DNA from: Tillus elongatus
Taxonomy: Eukaryota; Arthropoda; Insecta; Coleoptera; Cleridae
NCBI GenBank assembly: GCA_964006375.1
Contig: OZ023267.1
Coordinates: 32,111,266 to 32,175,265 of the forward strand
Length of the DNA stretch: 64,000 nt
Direction: 5' to 3'
Part shown: piece by piece, positions 1-11,978 of the stretch
How the letters are laid out: every line of letters starts with the position of its first letter
Numbering within the stretch: position 1 is the stretch's first letter
Notes under the pieces: model-generated
The model's database searches: none
Seen by the model: only the letters and a program-made list of their open reading frames with translations
Told to the model about the DNA's origin: nothing
Translations under genes and position numbers: made by a program

Positions 1-141
1 GAAATTACATCATCATTGCAAGATGTCAGAGCCTATAATATTGTGAAATGTACGACAGAGACGCCATATCGGTGCGGATCCAGGTAGTATGTCGTCACGA
101 CTGCTTTAGTTGACTTGCGCTTGTTTTGTACCGTTTACAAC
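1..141. other. no gene seen
   Basis: AT-rich sequence with no convincing open frame or repeat that I recognise. Confidence 0.4.
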
Positions 142-329
142 TGACTTTTAACTAACCTAGCATATTTAAAATATTTAGTATTGAAAATGAATATTCGGCG
201 ATGGCTATAAATGAAAATTGTGAGTTAATGACTTTTAACTAACCTAACATATTTAAAATACCGATATAAATTTTAAGTATTGAAAATAAATATTGGACGA
301 TGGTTACAAATGAAAATTGTGAGTTAATG
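142..329. repeat. tandem duplication, two diverged units of ~88 and ~99 bp
   Basis: Both units start with GACTTTTAACTAACCTA and end with AAATGAAAATTGTGAGTTAAT. The second has an extra ~11 bp near ACCGATATAAATT. This is a local duplication with no coding content. Confidence 0.8.
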
Positions 330-1071
330 ACTTAAAACATTAAAATTTTGCGTAAAATCAGTATATCAGTAAATCATGTTCTAAGAGCAGTGTTAACACT
401 GGGTTAACAGCCACAAAACAGGATCCCATAGACAGTATTATTATTGTACAACCGGGGGAAATAACTAATGCCTTTTGCAGGAATAGTAACAGTATCAGCA
501 TTTTTTATAGTTTGTATACATGCGGAAGACAATATTTGTTAGGTTCGTTAGGTAAAATTTTGTAACACGGGCGTTGATGTTTTTTGCAAGTATCAAAACC
601 TGCTTACAAAATGAGAAGGGTACTGATAGATAAGTTACTAGATCTATTATTTTTATTATCAATGATTTCACAGGTTAGTTGATCGATATTTTTTTAATAA
701 ATAGGGCTTTAAAGCGTATTTCTTTATTTGCCATATTGTATGTCTCAAACAAGTACAGTCTCTCGCTTAAAATTAGACAAACCTACGTTTGTTAACCGTC
801 CAAGCCTATCGAAGTTAATAGTCTTGGACAAAAGTTTGGTTTATACACTCGCGAAATCTCCGCGAACCGGATTGCGATGGGTTTATCCAGCAACTTTCTT
901 GGGGGTTGCTCCCAAGAAATTTTCCTTGTGCTTTATGCTTTAAACGTAGTTTTATGCATGCATCAGGAGAAGGAGAATCTCCCGTGTGTTTTGCTGAGAG
1001 GGCAAAAATCCTCTTCATCCTCGGAGTTCTTCTTCACCTTCTGCATGCATACAATCACCCTCAAGGCATGA
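330..1071. other. no clear gene; may include the 5' region of the downstream LINE
   Basis: Several short overlapping frames occur at 728-1121, but none resembles an ORF1 (gag-like) protein: no CCHC knuckles and no coiled coil. The bases up to the TGA at 1069-1071 could be 5' UTR of the LINE. No other full-length copy in the window reaches this far, so the 5' boundary cannot be fixed. Confidence 0.35.
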
Positions 1072-4000
1072 ACCACTGGAATTTTTTTTTATGTTCGGAT
1101 TTCTGGTGTATTTTTTGTTGAGTATATTTTCTGTTTATCAACTATACCCCTCCATTCGGATCTCCGGGAGAGGGGTGTACAGGGGGCGCCAACATCAAGA
1201 TTTAACATATCCTTTTCGAATATATGTGGCCTAAATTCTAACCTGAACTCCGTCCACCATTTCCTCCAGGCTAACAGGCCCCAACTCCTCTTCCTCACCG
1301 AAACCCAAATCAGTGCCAAAACAGCCACTAATCACCTTAATTTCCCGGGGTATGAGCTCCTTACTGCCTTTAGATTGCATGGAGGCGTGTGCGCATACGT
1401 CCGTAGCAATCTACCCTGCACCAGACTTCCCAATTTAGAAGCTGGAAGAAAAGACATACTATGGATAAAACTCTCTCTCAGGGCTGCAACTAAATTCATC
1501 TGTTGCATTTATCGGTCACCTTCTGACAACAACTTTGTCCAGCTCTTTGACTACCTTTCTGAAAAAACCGACTATCTGATTTCTGAATATCCTTCCTCCG
1601 AGGTCACTATTCTTGGCGACTTCAATGTCCATAATAAGGAATGGCTAGGATCTTCAAAAACCGATCCACAAGGGAGAGCAGCGGAGGCCTTTGCAGTCAG
1701 CAATTCTTTGGCCAATATGGTTCAGCAACCTACTTACTTTCCTCGTATCCCAACACACAGCTCAAACCCCTTGGATCTCCTTCTTACTACAAATCCTGAA
1801 TGCTATAAGATATCAGTCACCGCCCCCCTTGGTCGCTCAGACCACGGCATGGTCACTGCTTCCTGTGCAATGCAACCCGAGGTCACACAGTCATCACACC
1901 CACGTATCGTTTGGCACTACAACTCCGCAAACTGGGACGAAATGCGGGATTACTTTTCCTCATTTCCATGGGCGTCTGTCTGCTTCTCTCATCCTGACCC
2001 CTCTGATATCTCAGAAAACGTCACCGAAATTATCCAAGCTGGCATGGAACTATTTATTCCACGTACACAGAAAACCTCTTCAGCCACTCAAAAGCCCTGG
2101 TTCTCTAAATCCTGTGACAAGGCCAGACTTGAAAAGGTCAAAGCTCACAAAACGCTTCTACACAATCCCAGTCAAGAAAATCGTCAAGCATTCAACGACG
2201 CAAGAAACCGCTATGTCCGCATTCTTTCTGAGGCAAAAAACTCGTTTAATAACCACATCAAAAACAAAGTCCTCTCAAGCTCCAACGGCGGCAAACCCTT
2301 CTGGACTCTTGCTAAGTCTATTGGGAATAATTTCTGCAAGAGCACGTTCCCACCTCTCGTCTCAGGTGATGAAATTGTTTCTACCGCCCTGGGCAAGGCT
2401 GAACTTTTTGCTTCGTTGTTCGCCGGAAATTCTACTCTCAACCCACCTCCAAATGTTCAACCACCAACAGTCCCCAACGTCGCGCATAAAATGACTGATA
2501 TCATTTTCAAAACTAAAAAGGTACGAAAGATGCTCTCTTCTCTTAATACCAGGAAAGCCTCTGGCCTTGACGAGATCCCAGCAACTGTTCTCAAAAAATG
2601 CGCACCAGAACTTGCTCCTGTCCTGACTCGTCTGTTTCAGATATCTTACAATAAAGGCATATTCCCTAGTAACTGGAAAACTGCTCGAGTACAACCCATC
2701 CCCAAGAAAGGATCCAAAGCGCTTCCTAGCAACTACAGGCCTATTTCTCTCCTTTCAGTCATCTCTAAAGTGATGGAAAAGTATATAAACACCGAACTAC
2801 TAAAATTCCTTGAAAAACACAGTCTAATCCACGACAGGCAGTATGGATTCCGTCAGCGCAGATCGACTGCCGACCTCCTTTCCTTTGTCACCCATTCTTG
2901 GAACAAGTCTATGGAACAACACGGTGAATCCCAGATTGTTGCTCTAGACATATCCAAAGCATTCGACCAGGTCTGGCACGCAGCGCTGCTTAATAAACTT
3001 CCGGCCTATGGCCTACCACCAAAACTTTGTACCTGGACAGCAAATTTCCTCTCCAACAGGAGCATATCTGTTGTTGTGGATGGCCATTCCTCTAAACTGT
3101 ATCCAATTAATGCAGGAGTTCCTCAAGGTTCAGCTTTAGCCCCTACTTTGTTTCTTCTCCACATCAATGACCTCCTCTCTAGCACATCCAACCCAGTTCA
3201 CAGTTACGCGGACGACAGCACCCTCCACTCAAACATACAATATTCTAAGCCTGTCTCTTTAGCCCAATTAGATGAGGATCGCAGACTCATGGAGGGTTCT
3301 GTCTCCGTAGACCTCCAAAAAATATTAGACTGGGGAAGTAGAAATCTTGTACAATTCAACCCCACCAAAACTAAGTCTTGCTTTCTTTCTCACAAGAGAT
3401 ACAGCAGCCCTAGACCCATCACAATGAACAACCAAGTTATTCAAAGTAATGAGTCCTTTTCTCTTGTTGGCATTTCTGTGGATCGAAATCTTAATTGGCA
3501 CCAACATGTTATATCAATTGCAGAAGCGGCTGCTAAGAAATTGGGTTTCCTCTTCCGGGCTCGCAAATATTTTTCACCAACTAATCTCTATACCTTATAC
3601 ACTTCACAAATAAGGCCAAACCTCGAATACTGCTCCCACATCTGGGGTGCAGCAGCCGCTTCTACACTCGCTATCCTGGACTCCATTCAAAAGAGAGCTA
3701 TACGTCTCATCGGTGACCCTACCCTCACCCAAAGGCTTCCATCCCTTGCCCACCGACGTGCCGTTGGTGACCTCTCTCTCTTTTATAGATATCTGCACGG
3801 GCACTGCTCAGAGGAGCTTTCCTCCATAATTCCCCCTCCTGCTGCCCCCAGCAGATCTACCAGGGGAACAGAGCGAATGCACCCTTTTACTGTCCAGGTC
3901 ACCAGACATAGAACATCTTGTTATGCCCGCTCTTTTGTCCCGAGGACTTCCAAGTTGTGGAATTCCTTGCCGACACATGTTTTTCCTTCTCCTCCGAACC

Positions 4001-4123
4001 TCCAAACCTTCAAGTCCAGAATTAACAAGTTGCCTCTTTCCTCCTTGTCAACACCCACGGTACGATAGTATTTAGGCTGTAGCCCTCGTGGTGTGTTGTT
4101 GACATTAAAAAAAAAAAAAAAAA
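1072..4123 (+). mobile_element. non-LTR retrotransposon (LINE, CR1/Jockey-type), near-complete copy A
   Basis: The element carries one long endonuclease-reverse transcriptase frame followed by a 55-bp 3' UTR and a run of about 17 A (4107-4123), the signature of target-primed reverse transcription. Three 5'-truncated copies of the same family lie in the window, at 10938-11978 (+), 46086-46589 (-) and 58980-60469 (-), which fixes the 3' end at the GTGTTGTTG just before the A tail. I could not identify a target-site duplication. The clade is inferred from motif style (CR1/Daphne-like); a phylogeny would decide. Confidence 0.9.
1375..4068 (+). CDS. LINE endonuclease-reverse transcriptase (ORF2-like), uninterrupted
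   Basis: The product nicks target DNA and copies element RNA at the nick. The N-terminal half is an apurinic-type (EEP) endonuclease: GDFNVHNKEW near residue 82 and SDHGMV near residue 154 are catalytic motifs. The reverse transcriptase follows: NYRPISLLSV near residue 454, YGFRQRRST near 491, the first catalytic Asp in ALDISKAFDQVWH near 525, GVPQGSALAPTLFLL near 582, and the catalytic YADD in HSYADDSTLH near 610. The C-terminal part is typical LINE tail with LEYCSHIWGA near 750. From the first ATG the frame is 897 codons. The same frame is open back to 1072 and encodes endonuclease-like sequence before the ATG (SNICGLNSN and QLLFLTETQ at about 1219-1311), yet has no in-frame ATG there. Either a non-AUG start is used, the true ATG has been lost, or translation is coupled to an upstream frame. 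No internal stop or frameshift is visible, so this may be a young copy. Confidence 0.9.
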   Translation: MHGGVCAYVRSNLPCTRLPNLEAGRKDILWIKLSLRAATKFICCIYRSPSDNNFVQLFDYLSEKTDYLISEYPSSEVTILGDFNVHNKEWLGSSKTDPQGRAAEAFAVSNSLANMVQQPTYFPRIPTHSSNPLDLLLTTNPECYKISVTAPLGRSDHGMVTASCAMQPEVTQSSHPRIVWHYNSANWDEMRDYFSSFPWASVCFSHPDPSDISENVTEIIQAGMELFIPRTQKTSSATQKPWFSKSCDKARLEKVKAHKTLLHNPSQENRQAFNDARNRYVRILSEAKNSFNNHIKNKVLSSSNGGKPFWTLAKSIGNNFCKSTFPPLVSGDEIVSTALGKAELFASLFAGNSTLNPPPNVQPPTVPNVAHKMTDIIFKTKKVRKMLSSLNTRKASGLDEIPATVLKKCAPELAPVLTRLFQISYNKGIFPSNWKTARVQPIPKKGSKALPSNYRPISLLSVISKVMEKYINTELLKFLEKHSLIHDRQYGFRQRRSTADLLSFVTHSWNKSMEQHGESQIVALDISKAFDQVWHAALLNKLPAYGLPPKLCTWTANFLSNRSISVVVDGHSSKLYPINAGVPQGSALAPTLFLLHINDLLSSTSNPVHSYADDSTLHSNIQYSKPVSLAQLDEDRRLMEGSVSVDLQKILDWGSRNLVQFNPTKTKSCFLSHKRYSSPRPITMNNQVIQSNESFSLVGISVDRNLNWHQHVISIAEAAAKKLGFLFRARKYFSPTNLYTLYTSQIRPNLEYCSHIWGAAAASTLAILDSIQKRAIRLIGDPTLTQRLPSLAHRRAVGDLSLFYRYLHGHCSEELSSIIPPPAAPSRSTRGTERMHPFTVQVTRHRTSCYARSFVPRTSKLWNSLPTHVFPSPPNLQTFKSRINKLPLSSLSTPTVR

Positions 4124-4500
4124 CTTTTTTGTGTGAGTTTTGTATCCAAATTACTATATAAATATTTATGTTAGAGGTCATCTTTTTGCTTTCCCTCCTT
4201 TACCCTATTTTTTACCGTACCTAATTAAATAAAGTAATGTTTTATAACTTTTAATATAAAGCTACATCACTATAATATATTATTCTTATGAATATTCACT
4301 TCAATAACGTACTTGCTGTGTTCCGAACATTTTAAAATTTCAATATGAAAAATCTATAAAATTACAAAGGTGATACCAAAAATTCTTTCATTTTAATTTT
4401 TGACAAAACTAATAATATACAAAGTATCAAGATTCAAAATATAAATGGGGGATTACTGTAGTCAGTCTAAACCTGATACAGTAGTCAGGTAAAATTTTAT
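4124..4500. other. no gene seen
   Basis: AT-rich sequence without a recognised element between the LINE poly-A and a mariner terminal repeat. Confidence 0.4.
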
Positions 4501-4565
4501 ACAGGGTGTGCCAAATAAAACTTCCCACCTCAAAAACGTCAGAATTAAAAACAACGAATTGAAGA

Positions 4566-4675
4566 ATGTTTTTTAATTAAGTGCTCAAATTGTTTTCCCT
4601 TCACTTCCATGAAATTTATAAAATCTTTGCTCCACTTTCGAACAAACATTTCGAATCATTTTGGGGCCTTATCGG
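4566..4675 (-). pseudogene. mariner transposase C-terminal fragment
   Basis: The reverse strand reads PKMIRNVCSKVEQRFYKFHG, matching in style the C-terminus of the better-preserved transposase at 18332-18673 (QMVQNVRDRFEQNLYFCMEAGG). No catalytic residue remains in this piece. Confidence 0.6.
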
Positions 4676-4848
4676 ACAGTTTTTTTAACATATTCTCGAT
4701 AAACAAACTTTTAGTGTCTCTTGATAAACCTTATTAATTTAACTTCCTTAACTGTTTTACTTTAAACGAGACACGTAAATATTCCGTAAAATCATCACAA
4801 TATCGAATGAATTCCAATTCGTAAAAATAGTTTATGCAATTGCTAAAA

Positions 4849-5236
4849 AATGGAACTAATTGTTTTTTTCCACAAGAATGACAACTGTGCATTACAGGCA
4901 GCACATATTTTTAATGGTCGTCATCCTGAGAAAACCACTTCGCATCGGGATGTTTTGGATTTAATGCATAAATTTTGGGAAACTTTGTCGGTGGAAAATA
5001 GAATGCGTCAACGTACCTAATAAGGATAATCAGGTAGCTGCCCTGGGTCAAACCGCAATGGAACCAAATTTGAGTATCAGGAAACTACTTAAGGATTTTT
5101 GGAGCAAGTTGCCGCCGAATTTTGAAAAGTAATAAGTATCACCTTTACAAAATAAATTTGGTACAGGAGCTAAATGAAGACGATCCTAATCGCCGCGTGC
5201 AGTTCTGTGAAGAAATGAGCGATCGTGCCAGACGGA
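4849..5236 (+). pseudogene. mariner transposase N-terminal fragment, frameshifted
   Basis: Translation from 4849 gives the helix-turn-helix region (FHKNDNCALQAAHIFNGRHP) of the same family as the D,D41D transposases elsewhere in the window. It stops at about 5018. After frame changes it resumes with LSIRKLL and then KINLVQELNEDDPNRR to about 5230. The catalytic domain is missing. Confidence 0.65.
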
Positions 5237-5246
5237 ATCCAATCTT

Positions 5247-5845
5247 TTAGTGAATTTTTATTTAAAAAAATTCACTAATAGAGAGGTATCGATGGTGAAA
5301 CCTTGCAAAATTTTTTTCAAATGCGCGCGAACTAGGAACCCTAGAACTCATATCCGGGGTCAGGTCAGGTCAGTTCAGGTGATTTTTATATGTTTATATC
5401 CGCTAACTCAAAAAATAACTAACCGATTTCGATGAAACTTGGCAAGTACCTTTCTTTTATTAATGGCTTGAATGAGTTCGTTACCCAAGTAAAATTAACA
5501 AGGTTTTCCGGAAAAATTTTGAGCTTTCTTAAAAAAAAATTTTTCTGAAAATTACAAATATATTTTAATGAAATTTGGTGCATATATAGCCTCGACAAAG
5601 ACCTTACCACACCAAAACTCAACTTTCTAAATTTATAGGAAATTGAGATTTAAATTCTGAGTTTTCTTTCGAAAAAAATATTTTCTCCAAAAATTACAAA
5701 GCTGTTTTAATAAAATTTTGTGGGTATGTTGCCTTGAGAAAGACCTTGCCACGTACCAAAATTCAACTGTGTAACTTAAGTGAGTTATTCAAATTTGAAT
5801 GATTTAAAAAATTCACTACCATAACGCATTTGCTGCGTCTGGAAC
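5247..5845 (+). mobile_element. DINE/Helentron-like non-autonomous element, copy lacking the (AT)n core
   Basis: The 5' end is TTAGTGAATTTTTATTT followed by its own inverted copy (a terminal hairpin). The 3' end has the inverted repeat AAAAATTCACTA-type sequence and then the small hairpin ACGCATTTGCTGCGT at about 5824-5838. Where other copies carry 80-130 bp of (AT)n this copy has only TATATGTTTATATCC at about 5387-5401, so it may be the ancestral or a contracted form. Confidence 0.65.
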
Positions 5846-6072
5846 TTTTTGAGTTTTCTTTCGGAAATTCTTTTTTTCTTAGAAAATAACAAGAGTATGA
5901 TACCCAAATTTTATATGTGGGTTTATGTTATAAAAAGTAAACTATATAACAAAATTTAGAGGTTTAAACCCAAAAAAAACTTATAAGCATTAATACAAAA
6001 AATGTTTGGTGCCAGATTATTTCTATTGAGAAATCACTACCATAACGCACTTGCTGCATCTGGAATTTTTTC
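5846..6072 (+). mobile_element. second DINE-like 3' part in tandem
   Basis: A diverged internal segment (similar to 8395-8560 and 38095-38260) ends with ACTACCATAACGCACTTGC and a second 3' hairpin at about 6043-6060. It represents another subfamily fused to, or inserted beside, the preceding copy. Confidence 0.55.
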
Positions 6073-6725
6073 CCTTTTAAAGTAACTTTTCGACAAAAGC
6101 TAACAAGTTGATTGCCATTATATAACTTGCTAAACTAGTAAATCAATTTTCTATTGATTGGGTAATACGGATTGAACTCTGAAAATAATAATAAAGGTTG
6201 CAATAAATAAAGCAGGTACTTATAAAGTTGCAACTGGAATATTGATAGTTATTTCTGAAATAATGGAGAGCGAAAACCATAACAACAGATATTTGAAAAG
6301 TTTGTGCATCATATGTGGCGAACAGCTTTAGTTTAGTCGAGCGCCATATCTCTCCTAAAAACGCTACAACTGTAGAAAGTGGAAAGTTTGCAAAGCACTC
6401 TACATGGTAATGTGTTTATTAAAGCCAAAGCTTGCCTTCTTAATTTAAGTAGCACTAACTCTACAATAATCTCTTTTAATTCCAAAATTATTTTAATATT
6501 TATAAGAACCTGATTTACGTTTAAATGTTGAGCATTAATGGAAGCGTGATTTCCGAGACTGACTTGCACACACGTAGCTCTTCATTTATGTTTAAAAAAA
6601 AATTACTAAATTAGTTGCATTAGAAAAACTCGAAAACGCTTATATCTTTTAGCAAGTACTTAGCTTATTTTAGGGAGGTTTAACGGCATGAAAAATTAAC
6701 ATACTTTGTTTGGCGGAAATATCTG
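6073..6725. other. no gene seen
   Basis: AT-rich sequence. A 78-codon open frame on the minus strand (6333-6569) shows no recognisable motif and I do not call it. Confidence 0.4.
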
Positions 6726-6860
6726 TATTAGTGGATATTCTTAGAAAAAATTCAATAATGAAGAGATCCCGACTTTTAAATTGTAAAAAAAGTTCTTCAA
6801 ACGAGCGCGAACTAGGACCTTTAGAAACCATATCTTCGGTCAGTTTCAATTTCTATATGT

Positions 6861-8210
<1,350 letters not shown>

Positions 8211-8301
<91 letters not shown>
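8211..8301. repeat. (AT)n microsatellite
   Basis: Right half of the dinucleotide tract split by mariner copy A. Confidence 0.97.
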
Positions 8302-8302
<1 letters not shown>

Positions 8303-8560
8303 CAAGTACCTCCTCTTTGCAAGTGACTTGGCTATGTTCGTTAGCCAGAAACACTGGCACAAGTTTTCCTGGGAAATTTGGTGTTTCCTTTCGGAAAATG
8401 TTCATATATCAATAACAAAAGTAAGGGCACACAATTTTGTACGCGTGTTTGTGTTATAGAAAGTAAACCATGTACCAAAATTTAGGTCTATAAGTTACAA
8501 GATAACAAGTTATTGGCATTTATATAAAAAAAAATGGTGCTTTTCTTAAAACGTCAATGT

Positions 8561-9475
8561 CGCGATTAGAACGTCAAAATTGGCAACATTTGGCACCGGA
8601 AAAAAATACGGGCTATGTAAAGAAAACGTTGTATGAAGAGTATTCTACAAACAGTTAGATTTCAACTCCCACCGTCATTGACCTTCACTTTTCTAAAATA
8701 TTTTCAGAAAATTCATTTCACATAGACCATTTCTCTGATGCTTTGGTAGTAATTCTAGTTGAGTTTATGGGTTAGCAATCTATAATTTTTAGCTACTTTT
8801 CGTAAAGAGAATTCGTTAATGAGGAGACGGTGACTTGAATTTTAAAAAGATTCCTTCAAATGAGTGCAAAATAGGCCCTCTAGAATCCATATCTGGGTTT
8901 AGTTTCAGCTTTTATCTGCTTACATATATACAAGGTGACGCATTTCCACGGTAAATTCAATATAGTTGTAATTATGCAAGATACGATAAAAAGCTGTATA
9001 CTTTAATTATAGGGTGTCTTCAGCTGGATCTTATAAAATTATTTTGACCATCATAGGATGGCCCATAGGTCGTTCGTTGGTGATACCTACAAATTTTTTT
9101 TGAACATTCCTTATATTATTGCATTTTGGAATTGTTCATCGAAATAGGATGCATGTTTGTAAAAAAAAATCGATACGCAGTAAGTGCGTTTTGGTAGCGA
9201 ATTTACATTAGATGCTTCAAATTTCAATAAATCAATTTGCTATTAACCTAAGGTTTGTTGGCTAGGAAACATTTATTAAAGTCTATTTTCGGAAGATTAT
9301 TGTACATTCTGAAACAATAAGTTAGTTTGATAAAATATAGCACATTGTTTCCACCAGATAGGTGATACCGGTAATCAAATTGATGCCTGCTTGCTTACAT
9401 ATTTGTGTTTAAGAATATTTTATAAAAATTCACCTTCATAGCGCATTTGCTGCGGCCAGACTTTTTTTGATATAA
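8561..9475 (+). mobile_element. composite non-autonomous mosaic with DINE-like ends
   Basis: Segments appear in this order: a sequence shared with 16100-16270 (reversed) and 38280-38500; a DINE-like 5' module at about 8808-8930; a mariner-type terminus TACAAGGTGACGCATTTC at 8928; a shared ~230-bp spacer; and a ~305-bp unit (9170-9475) bounded on both sides by the ACGCA/TGCGT hairpin module in opposite orientations. The same mosaic occurs reversed at 15224-16270. Confidence 0.55.
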
Positions 9476-10937
9476 CCAGATGTGCTGGCTCTCTTATTAT
9501 TATGTATATTAACATAATGAACTACTGGTCAAACTGGGGTATTTGGTTTATGAATTTTTAAATACCCATACATAACTTGCGCTTGTGGACTTTTATAGAC
9601 AATATATTTATTTTCTTGTGTGCTGAACAAATATTTGTTTCTAATTATTTTTTTTCGCTTTGTGTAGCATAGCCGGATCTTTCCTAATTTTAATTAAATA
9701 TTCCACAATACTAAAGTTACCAATTTTTACAGTGTATGCATCCCTATTCGTAGCTACGGTGATGTTTCCCGTATCAGCTTAAGTAAAAAGTATTTTCTGC
9801 ATCTGTATTTAAACATGATTTTACGCAAGCGCATTTGGAGTATATTATTCACTATGAGAAGAAACCTAAAATCAATGAGGCATTAATTTTATCTGAGCAT
9901 AAAATTATAAGTCGCATTATGTTTCAGGTTTAGGGTATTGCGTCCGTGAGTAATAGTGGTGTAAATGAAACGAGTGAAATTGAGTAAAGTGCTGAAAGCC
10001 GGGACAGAATACAGGGACAGGAGGGTTGATAACAAGGTCGACGTGAAAAGGAACAATGCCTGCTCACAAACAGAACAGTCCTTATTACACGAGCATTGTT
10101 TCTTTGATAAATGAACGTTTCCAAAAACCGAGATAAAACCATCAAAGAAGACTGAACACTGAAACTGATAAAGTTATTCTTGCGGCCGAATGCCTCTAGA
10201 CCGAGAATTTTCGGATCAAACAATCGTTTTGTTTTGTTAGAAATATTTCGCATATTTACAGAATTTAGATGGACGAAAGATTTTCAGCTACAGAAGCAAT
10301 GAAAATATGAATCACGAATTTGGCGGAAGATATCTAATTAACACGTAATTAAATTTTATTACAAGTTTTTAAAGAACTATTTCACTTGAAAATTAGTGAC
10401 GAGCATTTGCCAGTTCTCGTTCTTGAGATATTTAGGTTGCAAGGAATTCTTTGTGGAATTATAAAATAAAATTTAAACTTCAAGGCACAGTTTTGCTGTT
10501 AGATAATTTTCACTATATAAAATAGCTTTTAGGAAAGTAACGAAATAAACGTCTTTATATCAGCACGAATTAAAAACTTTGGAATCCAAAAAATGATATA
10601 GATAGAAAGAGGTGTATCTGACCATCTGAAGAACAAAATTTAGAAAAGACAAAGGAAGCTATTACAAGATTTTTGCAAGACAATGCCCATGCACACAAAT
10701 TATATGTCACCAGAGAAAACCTATTGATTGGGGATTTGAATTACTTAAACGCGCTCTAATGCAACATATTGTTTAAATAAAGAGGTGATAAAAGCTGTTA
10801 AAACCTTGTTTTTAAAGCAAGATAAAATTTTGTTTCAAAAAAACTGAAACATTGAAGATTTACTGTATTTGCGGTAGAGTTTGATATAGCCCTTAGACTA
10901 CGTAATAAGGTGAGGATATGTAACGTCATATACAACG
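9476..10937. other. no gene recognised
   Basis: AT-rich unique-looking sequence. A short stretch near 10672 reads FLQDNAHAHK, which recalls a mariner catalytic box but has no support from the flanks. A 107-codon frame at 9930-10253 (-) shows no recognisable domain. Confidence 0.35.
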
Positions 10938-11934
10938 AACCGGAGCATTTCTGTTGTCGTGGATGGCCATTCCTATAAACTGTATCCAATTAATGCAGGA
11001 GTTCCTCAAGGTTCAGCTTTAGCCCCTACTTTGTTTCTTCTCGACATCAATGACCTCCTCTCTAGCACACCCAACCCAGTTTACAGTTACGCGGACAATA
11101 GCACCCTCCACCCAAATATACAATATTCTAAGCCTGCCTCTTTAGCGTATTTAGATGAGGATCGCAGACTCATGGATCTCTAAAAAATATTAGGCTGGGG
11201 AAGTAGAAATCTTGTACAATTCAATCCCACCAAATCACAGTCTTGCTTTATTTCTCATAAGAGATACCCCAGCCCTAGGCCCATCACAATGAACAACCAA
11301 TTTATTCAAAGTAATGAATCCTTTTCACTTGTTGGCGTTTCTGTGGATCGAAATCTCATTTGGTACCAACATGTCACATCAATTGCAGAAGCGGCTGCTA
11401 AAAAATTAGGTTTCCTCTTCCGGCTCGCAAATACCTTTCACCAGCTACTCTCTATACTTTATATACTTCACAAATTAGACCAAACCTCGATTACTGCTCC
11501 CAGATCTGGGGTGCTGCTACCGCTTCTACACTCGCTATCATGGACTTCATTCAAAAGAGAGCTATACGTCTCATCGATGATCCTACCGTCACCCAAAGGC
11601 TGCCATCCCTTGCCCACCTACGTGGCGTTGGTGACCTCTCTATCTATTTTATAGATATCTGCACATGCACTGCTCAGCGGAGCTTTCTTCCATAATTCCT
11701 CCACCTGCTGCCCCCAACAGATCTACCAGGGGAACAGAGCGAATGCACCCTTTTACTGTCCAAGTCACCAGATATAGAACATCTTGTTATGCCCGCTCTT
11801 TTGTTCCGAGTGCTTCCAAGTTGTGGAATTCCTTGCCGGCACATGTTTTTCCTTCTCCCCCGAACCTCCAAACCTTCAAGTCCAGAATTAAGAAGTTGCC
11901 TCTTTCCTCCTTGTCGACACCCACGGTACGATAG
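10938..11934 (+). pseudogene. LINE reverse transcriptase C-terminal fragment
   Basis: GVPQGSALAPTLFLLDINDL is present, but the catalytic YADD has become YADN (about 11088-11099). A deletion and stop occur at about 11177-11183, and a frameshift follows FLFRLANTFH near 11425. The last frame (11665-11934) ends with the same STPTVR terminus as copy A. Confidence 0.9.
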
Positions 11935-11978
11935 TATTTAGGCTGTAAGCCCTCGTGGTGTGTTGTTGAAATAAAAAA
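10938..11978 (+). mobile_element. LINE copy B, 5'-truncated
   Basis: Nearly identical to the 3' third of copy A, starting within the reverse transcriptase just before the SISVVVDGHS-type segment and ending GTTGTTGAAATAAAAAA. Truncation at the 5' end is the usual outcome of incomplete reverse transcription. Confidence 0.92.

Larger units (their letters stand above)
4501..5236. mobile_element. Tc1/mariner (D,D41D-type) remnant, rearranged
   Basis: The remnant starts with a mariner-like terminus ACAGGGTGTGCCAAATAAAA directly after TTAT. A transposase C-terminus read on the minus strand (about 4566-4675) is followed by a transposase N-terminus read on the plus strand (4849-5236), so the halves point in opposite directions. 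This indicates an inversion or two nested copies. It ends abruptly where a DINE-like element begins. Confidence 0.7.

Noticed and set aside
15..720. Bacterial-style promoters and operons
   Set aside because: No compact gene arrangement or ribosome binding sites; all context is eukaryotic.
728..1121. Overlapping small frames upstream of the LINE as a possible ORF1
   Set aside because: No CCHC zinc knuckle, coiled coil or RRM-like pattern, and several frames overlap on both strands.
10660..10760. FLQDNAHAHK near 10672 as a Tc1/mariner catalytic box
   Set aside because: Neither the upstream nor the downstream catalytic context follows in any frame, so the match is probably chance.
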